Source: Acinetobacter sp. ANC 4862 (GTDB taxonomy: Bacteria > Pseudomonadota > Gammaproteobacteria > Pseudomonadales > Moraxellaceae). Taken from it: a stretch of 64,000 bases of DNA. Numbering within the stretch: position 1 is the stretch's first letter; every line of letters begins with the position of its first letter. Position numbers and translations under genes: made by a program. Of this stretch, positions 58,395-64,000 are shown one piece after another. The stretch is from contig NZ_SJXH01000009.1 of the NCBI RefSeq assembly GCF_004336635.1, forward strand, positions 11,833-75,832, written 5' to 3'. The notes beneath the pieces are model-generated. The model was not told the origin of the DNA and searched no databases. It saw nothing but the letters and a program-made list of their open reading frames with translations.

Positions 58395-59327
58395 ATGAAC
58401 GCTACTGTAGAACAGCTTGCACCTGTAGAACAGCAAGCGACCACAAGTTGGGTTGTTGCAGCACTATATCAATTTAAAGAAGTTCAAGATCCAGCCGATC
58501 TTCAAAAACGTCTTTTAGACTTGGTCAACAGCATTAACTTGTGTGGAACTCTAATTGTAGCCGGTGAAGGTATTAACGGTACTGTGGCTGGAGATCGTCA
58601 AGCGATTGATCAAATTCATGCCTTTCTGCTCAATGAAGGCTTTAACGCTATGGAGTACAAAGAATCTCATAGCGATGAAAAACCTTTCCGTAAAATGAAA
58701 ATCAAGCTCAAAAAAGAGATTGTGACTTTAGGTGTAGAGGTTAAACCACGCGACTTAGTAGGTCATTACCTAGATCCTAAAGAATGGAATGAACTGATTG
58801 CACGTGATGACGTGATTCTGGTGGATACGCGTAATGACTACGAATATAAAGCCGGTACATTTAAAGGTGCGGTTGACCCTAAAACAGAAACTTTCCGTGA
58901 ATTTCCAGAATATGTAAAACAAAACCTTGCACAACATAAAGACAAGAAAATTGCGATGTTCTGTACAGGCGGGATTCGTTGTGAAAAATCAACTTCGCTA
59001 TTGCTTCAAGAAGGCTTTAATGAGGTCTATCACCTGAAAGGCGGTATTTTAAAATACCTAGAAGAAACCCCTGTTGAAGAAAGCATGTGGGAAGGTGAAT
59101 GTTTCGTATTTGATGGTCGTACTGCGGTTACTCATGGGGTAGAAGAAGGTCAGAACATTAAATGTCATGCATGTGGATGGCCCTTACTTCCTGAAGAAGC
59201 TGAACTTCCAAGTTACGAACATGGTGTATCGTGCAAATACTGCATCGAAAAAACCTCAGAACAACAGAAAGCCGGTTTCCGCATGCGTCAGTCTCAAATT
59301 GCAGCAGCTAAACGCAAACGTCTGTAA
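58395..59327 (+). CDS. trhO: TrhO: tRNA uridine(34) hydroxylase (rhodanese-like, YceA)
   Basis: The 310-residue protein has the N-terminal acylphosphatase-like part (LCGTLIVAGEGINGTVAG near residue 40-60) and a rhodanese domain with active-site CTGGIRCEKST near 195. The C-terminal zinc-like CHACGWPLL and CKYC are present. It hydroxylates U34 of some tRNAs. The ATG 58395 has GGAG at normal spacing; the frame extends upstream to a TTG inside that site. Confidence 0.93.
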   Translation: MNATVEQLAPVEQQATTSWVVAALYQFKEVQDPADLQKRLLDLVNSINLCGTLIVAGEGINGTVAGDRQAIDQIHAFLLNEGFNAMEYKESHSDEKPFRKMKIKLKKEIVTLGVEVKPRDLVGHYLDPKEWNELIARDDVILVDTRNDYEYKAGTFKGAVDPKTETFREFPEYVKQNLAQHKDKKIAMFCTGGIRCEKSTSLLLQEGFNEVYHLKGGILKYLEETPVEESMWEGECFVFDGRTAVTHGVEEGQNIKCHACGWPLLPEEAELPSYEHGVSCKYCIEKTSEQQKAGFRMRQSQIAAAKRKRL

Positions 59328-59350
59328 TTACTGATTTGTAATGTTATATA

Positions 59351-59377
59351 AAAAAAGCCCTCTCTTGAGGGCTTTTT
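59351..59377 (+). terminator. Terminator of trhO
   Basis: AAAAAGCCCTC / GAGGGCTTTTT stem with T-run. Confidence 0.85.
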
Positions 59378-59546
59378 ATTTACCTAAAATAAACAATAGA
59401 TAAGAAAAGATCACCAAGTTTCACCATTAATGCATGCTAAGTCTCAAATAATTTGATAATCTGGGGTTAAAATTAAAAATAAAAACATAACCCATTAATT
59501 TTTAACGAAAAAAAGTTAATTTATAACGTGAAAAAGGAGTTAAATT

Positions 59547-59831
59547 ATGCCAAGACCAATTAGCCGTTCAGTCAATTATTCGAAACGTGTTCACCTTATT
59601 CGTGAAAAAAACCATCAAAAACTAGAAGAAATAAAAATGCTTTTAGATAAACAATCACATCTTTTTATTGTGATCTTAGGGGCTGTTATTGGCACTATTT
59701 TATCTATCTTTATTGCCTACCACTTAAAGCCTAATCTGTTTGAATATGCATTGCTTAGTGTGATTCCTTTTGCGCTTTCATATAGCTTAAGAAAGGTCTA
59801 TATCCACACACTGGTTCATAGCCAAGAATAA
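59547..59831 (+). CDS. Small membrane protein of unknown function (94 residues)
   Basis: AAGGAG eight bases before the ATG makes the start convincing. A basic N-terminus of about 37 residues is followed by two hydrophobic segments (about 38-57 and 66-80). No domain recognised. Single gene, upstream of a DedA gene by 84 bases. Confidence 0.65.
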   Translation: MPRPISRSVNYSKRVHLIREKNHQKLEEIKMLLDKQSHLFIVILGAVIGTILSIFIAYHLKPNLFEYALLSVIPFALSYSLRKVYIHTLVHSQE

Positions 59832-59915
59832 GCAAACAGATTACTTGGCTATACTTTACCCTGCAATCAATACACTTTAGGATAGTTTAGATATCATTAT
59901 TATTTTTATAAACTT

Positions 59916-60530
59916 ATGAATCTGACTGAATGGATTATTTCCATTATGGAACAATTGGGCTACCTTGGTATTGCCCTACTCATGTTTCTCGACAATATTT
60001 TTCCTCCCATCCCCTCTGAAATCATTATGCCATCCGCTGGCTATTCTGCATCACAAGGGGAGCTACTTTTAGTTGGCGTGGTTATCGCGGGTTGTATAGG
60101 CTCTCTGATTGCTGCCGCTATACTCTATTGGATTGGCTATAAGTTTAATCACGACAGTATTTTTCGTTTTGTAGATCGCTACGGAAAATATCTTTTTATA
60201 AAATCTCCAGATGTCAAAAAGTCACTCGACTGGTTTGAGCACTATGGTCACCGGATTGTCTTCTTTGGCCGTATGATTCCTGCGGTACGTTCACTGATTA
60301 GCATTCCTGCTGGCATGAGTCACATGCCCTTCTGGAAGTTCATGTTCTACAGTGGTCTAGGTACGATTATCTGGACGACATTCTTAGCTTGTGTGGGTTT
60401 TTATTTTGGCGAAAACCAGGCCTTGATGCAGAATATTTTTAGCCAAGTCAGCCATTTTATTATTATCGTTGTCATCACCGTTATTATCTGGATTCTATAC
60501 CGCAGGTATAAACATAGAATTAAAGCATAG
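59916..60530 (+). CDS. DedA-family membrane protein
   Basis: The 204-residue protein has four to five membrane segments. Conserved family stretch: FFGRMIPAVRSLISIPAGMSHMPFWKF near residue 111-137, plus an early acidic pair LDNIFPPIPSE near 23. DedA proteins act in lipid scrambling, proton-linked transport and membrane homeostasis. Six-member families are common, so the exact role is unknown. Overlapped at its 3' end by the frame of the following gene, which starts later. Confidence 0.85.
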   Translation: MNLTEWIISIMEQLGYLGIALLMFLDNIFPPIPSEIIMPSAGYSASQGELLLVGVVIAGCIGSLIAAAILYWIGYKFNHDSIFRFVDRYGKYLFIKSPDVKKSLDWFEHYGHRIVFFGRMIPAVRSLISIPAGMSHMPFWKFMFYSGLGTIIWTTFLACVGFYFGENQALMQNIFSQVSHFIIIVVITVIIWILYRRYKHRIKA

Positions 60531-60567
60531 TCATTATTTTAAAATTGGTATTTGGGGTCATGGGTTC

Positions 60568-60984
60568 ATGAAACATTATTTATTGTACTTTGCTGCTGTA
60601 TATAGCATTGCATTAGTGCTACTCATTACAGTATTTATTTTTGGTTTAAATTTAGCAGGTATTGCTCTTCTACCCACGCTGATTGCTACAGCACTTATTT
60701 CGGCAGGTCATTTTGTTAAACGTCAACATCGACTCCCTACCACTGATGAAAAAATTCAACTGGTTTGGGGTTCAAGTGCAGTTGCCATCATTATTGGCAG
60801 TTTTTTCATGTTTTTCTTAGTGCTCATCAATCCAAATGCTGAGCAAATTTTAAATTCGGCTGATAATGCAGGTTTAGGACTTTCAGCCCTCATTATGTTG
60901 TGTTTAGTCGCCATACATGGCGCTGTATTTCATTTGGCTTATGGCTGGTATGCGAATTTGACCGCACGCAAGCTTAATTTATAA
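60568..60984 (+). CDS. ABZJ_00895-family membrane protein
   Basis: The 138-residue protein from the ATG 60568 has four hydrophobic helices and the KHYLLYFAAVYSIALVLL start typical of this Acinetobacter family. The long frame back to 60469 overlaps the DedA gene and is rejected. Function unknown. It ends at a bidirectional terminator. Confidence 0.75.
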   Translation: MKHYLLYFAAVYSIALVLLITVFIFGLNLAGIALLPTLIATALISAGHFVKRQHRLPTTDEKIQLVWGSSAVAIIIGSFFMFFLVLINPNAEQILNSADNAGLGLSALIMLCLVAIHGAVFHLAYGWYANLTARKLNL

Positions 60985-61005
60985 TTTGGTTATAATCGGT
61001 CTAAA

Positions 61006-61033
61006 TAAAAAAGCACCATAAGGTGCTTTTTTA
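61006..61033. terminator. Bidirectional terminator between the ABZJ_00895-type gene and the UPF0149 gene
   Basis: AAAAAGCACC / GGTGCTTTTT stem with A-run and T-run on both sides, between converging genes. Confidence 0.85.
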
Positions 61034-61042
61034 TTTAACGAA

Positions 61043-61567
61043 TTAATTTGGTGTGTGATACATCAAATAAATTTCATTTAAATTTTCTGGAATTTCTTCA
61101 GCAATTTCGTCCATAAGCTGACCATTGCGACGGAAAGATTCCATTTGTGGGTCTTCGTCATCCACACCACTAAAGACCATCATTGGTAACGTTAAATCTA
61201 CCAACTGTTCTTCATGTTCAGGTGTGAACCAGGCATCTTCGTTTAAGAACATTGCATCAACGAAGCCAACACTCCAGTCGCCTAAACTTGATTCAACATC
61301 CGCTTCTTCAATTTCAAAAGGAAATTCAATTCCTTCTTCATTGGCTAAGTTTTGACGAATTGCTTCTAACCATGCTTTTACTTGTGCAATCATTTCAGCA
61401 GGAACTTTCTTTTGATTGTTATCGAAAAGTTCATCGAGCCATTTATCAAAAGCTGGTCCAACTGCAGTTGCACATAAAAAACCATGAGTTGCCGCAAAAT
61501 CTAGACCATGTTCATTTTGGTCGCCGTCTAGATATTCGCTCAATAAGTCTAAATCTAAAGCACTCAT
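61043..61567 (-). CDS. UPF0149 / YecA-like protein
   Basis: The 174-residue acidic protein has the family start LDLDLLSEYLDGDQNEHGLDFAATHGFLCA and an all-helical fold. No C-terminal SEC-C zinc motif is present, unlike E. coli YecA. Function unknown. Followed by an antisense-free gap; the small acidic gene lies just upstream (70 bases). Confidence 0.85.
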   Translation of the reverse strand: MSALDLDLLSEYLDGDQNEHGLDFAATHGFLCATAVGPAFDKWLDELFDNNQKKVPAEMIAQVKAWLEAIRQNLANEEGIEFPFEIEEADVESSLGDWSVGFVDAMFLNEDAWFTPEHEEQLVDLTLPMMVFSGVDDEDPQMESFRRNGQLMDEIAEEIPENLNEIYLMYHTPN

Positions 61568-61636
61568 TTAAAATCCAAGTTCAGTAAAATAACTGCGGAT
61601 AGCATAGCATTTTAGCCGGCTATGCTAAATCACAAT

Positions 61637-61846
61637 TTAGTCTTCTTCATCGTCAAAGTCGTCGTCATCATCCAGATCATAATCAAAATCCTTCAGTTCA
61701 CGCTCCAAACGACGTTGTGCGAGAAGGTCATCAATGAGACGACGTTTTTCCAAAGACTCTTTAGCACTAATTTTGCTTGAGGCTTCATCAAAGCTTACAT
61801 CATCATCACTGAAGCTATCGTCTAGTTCAAAATCTGTAGAAGACAC
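61637..61846 (-). CDS. Small acidic protein (PA3496-like)
   Basis: The 69-residue protein has an acidic start, a basic central helix KRRLIDDLLAQRRLERELKD and an acidic Asp/Glu tail. The central pattern resembles the PA3496 family of putative envelope-integrity proteins (recognition from pattern, not certain). It is divergent from rpoD across 374 bases. Confidence 0.6.
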   Translation of the reverse strand: MSSTDFELDDSFSDDDVSFDEASSKISAKESLEKRRLIDDLLAQRRLERELKDFDYDLDDDDDFDDEED

Positions 61847-62220
61847 TAAAACTACCTCATGGTGAAAAAAAGTGAATGGGTCTAGGCGCTATTTATCTTT
61901 GTTCCGAATTCTTGTCAAGTTTTTTTTATTTTTTTTATAAAATAACCTCAATTTACTCTTGTTTTTTGACCCTAAAATTGTGTATTTATTAGCATGTAAA
62001 ATTATATTCAAAATGTGGACGGAAAACCTAGTATATTTTGAATGCAATCCTTTAGCCGGACTTGAAAAAAAAAATTCCAGCCCAATATTGAAAACAATTG
62101 TTAAATGAAAGTCATCTTTCCAAATGATACTTGAGCAATCAATTCAAAACAATTTTAAGCGAATTGTGCTATCATGCACGGTTTTTCACTGCCACAGATT
62201 CAACGAAGAGTAAGCAAAGA
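61847..62220. other. Non-coding region upstream of rpoD
   Basis: About 370 AT-rich bases with A- and T-runs. An extended -10 TGCTATCAT lies at 62168-62175 ahead of rpoD, with no clear -35. A second possible promoter (TTGTCA, then TATAAA about 18 bases on) lies near 61914-61943. Confidence 0.4.
62167..62175 (+). promoter_or_regulatory. Extended -10 box upstream of rpoD
   Basis: GTGCTATCAT contains TGN followed by TATCAT (62170-62175), a good extended -10 that does not need a -35. It lies about 45 bases before the rpoD ATG. Confidence 0.4.
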
Positions 62221-64000
62221 TGAGCGATATGACTTCCCCTACTTCGCAAGTAGCGGCTCTGATTAGCCGAGGCAAAGAGCAAGGTTACTTAACTTACGCT
62301 GAAGTTAACGATCATCTCCCAGACTCGATTACGGAAAGCGAACAGATTGAAGACATTATTCAAATGCTTCAAGACGTCGGCATTCCAGTGCATGAACGTG
62401 CGCCTGAATCTGATGACACCATGTTCGACGGTAATAATGCGGAAGCAACCGATGAAGTCGCTGAAGAAGAAGCGGCAGCGGTTCTTGCTTCAGTTGAAAG
62501 TGAACCTGGTCGTACCACGGATCCAGTACGTATGTACATGCGTGAAATGGGAACGGTTGAACTTTTAACGCGTGAAGGCGAAATTAGCATTGCTAAACGC
62601 ATTGAAGAAGGTATTCGTGACGTTCTGCACTCTATTGCGTATTGGCCAAATGCAGTTGAAGTTGTATTAAAAGAATATAACGATGTTGCCGAAGGTGAAC
62701 GTCGTCTTGCTGATATTTTATCTGGTTATTTAGACCCAGAATCTGATGAAGAAATTCCAGAAGTTTTAGAAGAAGCTGAAATTATTGTTGAAGAAACTGA
62801 AGCTGCGTCTAAAACAACAAAAGATGTAAAATTGGATGACGACGACGAAGAAGAAGCTGAAAGTGATGATGATTCTGAAGCCGAGTCAGGTCCAGATCCA
62901 GAAATTGCCCGTGTTCGTTTCACCGAATTGGAAAATGCGTGGAAACTAACCAAAACTGCCATTGAAAAGCATGGTCGCGATAGCAAACAGGCTGAAGAAG
63001 CGCAGCAAGCACTTGCAACCGTATTCATGATGTTCAAGTTTACGCCGCGTTTATTCGACATCATTTCTGAAATGATCCGTGGTACGCATGAACAAATTCG
63101 TACTTCTGAACGTGAAGTGATGCGTTATGCAGTACGTCGTGGTCGTATGGATCGTAACCACTTCCGTACTTCGTTCCCGGGTCAAGAATCAAATCCAGCC
63201 TGGTTAGATGAACAAATTGCCAAAGCACCTGCTGAGCAAAAAGTTTATTTAGAAAAAGTACGTCCAGATGTGCTTGCATTCCAACAAAAGATTGCAGACA
63301 TCGAAAAAGAACTTGGTCTTGATGTTAAAGGCATTAAAGACATTTCTAAACGCATGTCGATTGGTGAAGCCAAAGCACGCCGTGCGAAAAAAGAAATGGT
63401 TGAAGCAAACTTGCGTCTGGTGATTTCAATTGCGAAAAAATATACCAACCGCGGCTTGCAATTCCTTGACTTGATTCAAGAAGGCAACATCGGTTTGATG
63501 AAAGCCGTAGACAAGTTTGAATACCGTCGTGGTTATAAATTCTCGACCTATGCAACTTGGTGGATTCGTCAGGCGATTACCCGTTCGATTGCCGACCAAG
63601 CACGTACCATTCGTATTCCAGTACACATGATCGAAACCATTAACAAGATCAACCGTGTATCACGTCAGCTTCTTCAAGAAATGGGTCGTGAACCGACGCC
63701 TGAAGAATTGGGTGAACGTCTGGAAATGGACGAAGTTAAAGTGCGTAAAGTACTCAAAATTGCCAAAGAGCCGATTTCTATGGAAACGCCGATTGGTGAT
63801 GATGAAGATTCGCATTTGGGTGACTTCATTGAAGATGGCAACATCACATCTCCAATTGATGCTGCAACTTCAGAAGGCTTAAAAGAAGCGACTCGTGAAG
63901 TACTTGAAAACTTGACTGAACGTGAAGCAAAAGTCTTGAAAATGCGTTTTGGTATTGATATGCCAACCGACCATACTTTGGAAGAAGTCGGTAAACAGTT
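62221..64000 (+). CDS. rpoD: RpoD: RNA polymerase sigma-70 factor, first 593 codons (cut by the window edge)
   Basis: The frame is open from the ATG at 62221 to the right edge. Order of domains: region 1.1 ([21 protein letters not shown]), region 1.2 ([22 protein letters not shown] near residue 100), the acidic non-conserved region ([13 protein letters not shown] near 201-213), region 2 ([25 protein letters not shown], and [21 protein letters not shown] near 436-456), region 3 ([19 protein letters not shown]) and the start of region 4 ([15 protein letters not shown]). This is the primary sigma factor. Confidence 0.97.

Overview
The window is a piece of an Acinetobacter chromosome (Gammaproteobacteria, Moraxellaceae). 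The evidence is low G+C, AT-rich intergenic DNA, an ABZJ_00895-family membrane protein, the hemA / lolB-ispE-tRNA-Gln-prs-rplY-pth neighbourhood, citrate synthase next to sdhCDAB-sucAB-lpd-sucCD, and a start of rpoD at the right edge. I cannot name the species from sequence alone.

Layout. 1-1.1 kb: the end of an IS5-family element beside the decayed remains of an MFS transporter. 1.2-9.8 kb: housekeeping and small genes (lipoprotein, methyltransferase, folD, tRNA-Cys and tRNA-Leu, a WYL regulator, a quinone oxidoreductase, a thioredoxin-like protein, cysN-cysD). 9.9-10.9 kb: a complete IS5-like element with a probable 3-bp target duplication. 11-14.9 kb: an unknown protein, a YqiJ/YqiK (flotillin) pair and a VOC protein. 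15-22.3 kb: the biofilm exopolysaccharide (PNAG) operon pgaABCD on the minus strand, facing a stand-alone glycoside hydrolase of the PgaB C-terminal (GH153) type. 22.6-37 kb: a TCA-cycle block (sucCD, lpd, sucB, sucA, sdhBADC on minus, gltA on plus) with long, structured non-coding stretches. 37-46.8 kb: nadE, two tRNA-Met copies around a small lipoprotein gene, rnpB, ferredoxin, coaD, smpB, a flavodoxin-like reductase, pgeF-rluD, bamD. 47-64 kb: dnaG, hemA, a TPR protein, lolB, ispE, four tRNA-Gln genes, prs, rplY, pth, panD, an FMN riboswitch with ribB, trhO, DedA and other membrane proteins, UPF0149, a small acidic protein and the first 593 codons of rpoD.

How it fits together. The suc/sdh/gltA block encodes 2-oxoglutarate dehydrogenase, succinyl-CoA synthetase, succinate dehydrogenase and citrate synthase. 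sucAB-lpd ends in its own terminator before sucCD. The pga operon has start/stop overlaps at every junction. Its PgaB keeps the deacetylase motifs but appears to have lost the hydrolase motifs of its C-terminal half and also lacks a lipoprotein cysteine. The neighbouring stand-alone GH153 protein keeps all those hydrolase motifs, so the activity may have moved to a separate protein.

The observations I would check first are the split PgaB arrangement and the tiny leader ORF in front of the separate hydrolase, a CRP-like site before pgaA, operator-like palindromes before nadE and before a small basic protein gene, a possible small RNA and a large stem-loop between sdhB and sucA, and the four-copy tRNA-Gln array in which one copy has paired compensatory changes. 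I found no CRISPR array, prophage or obvious defence system.
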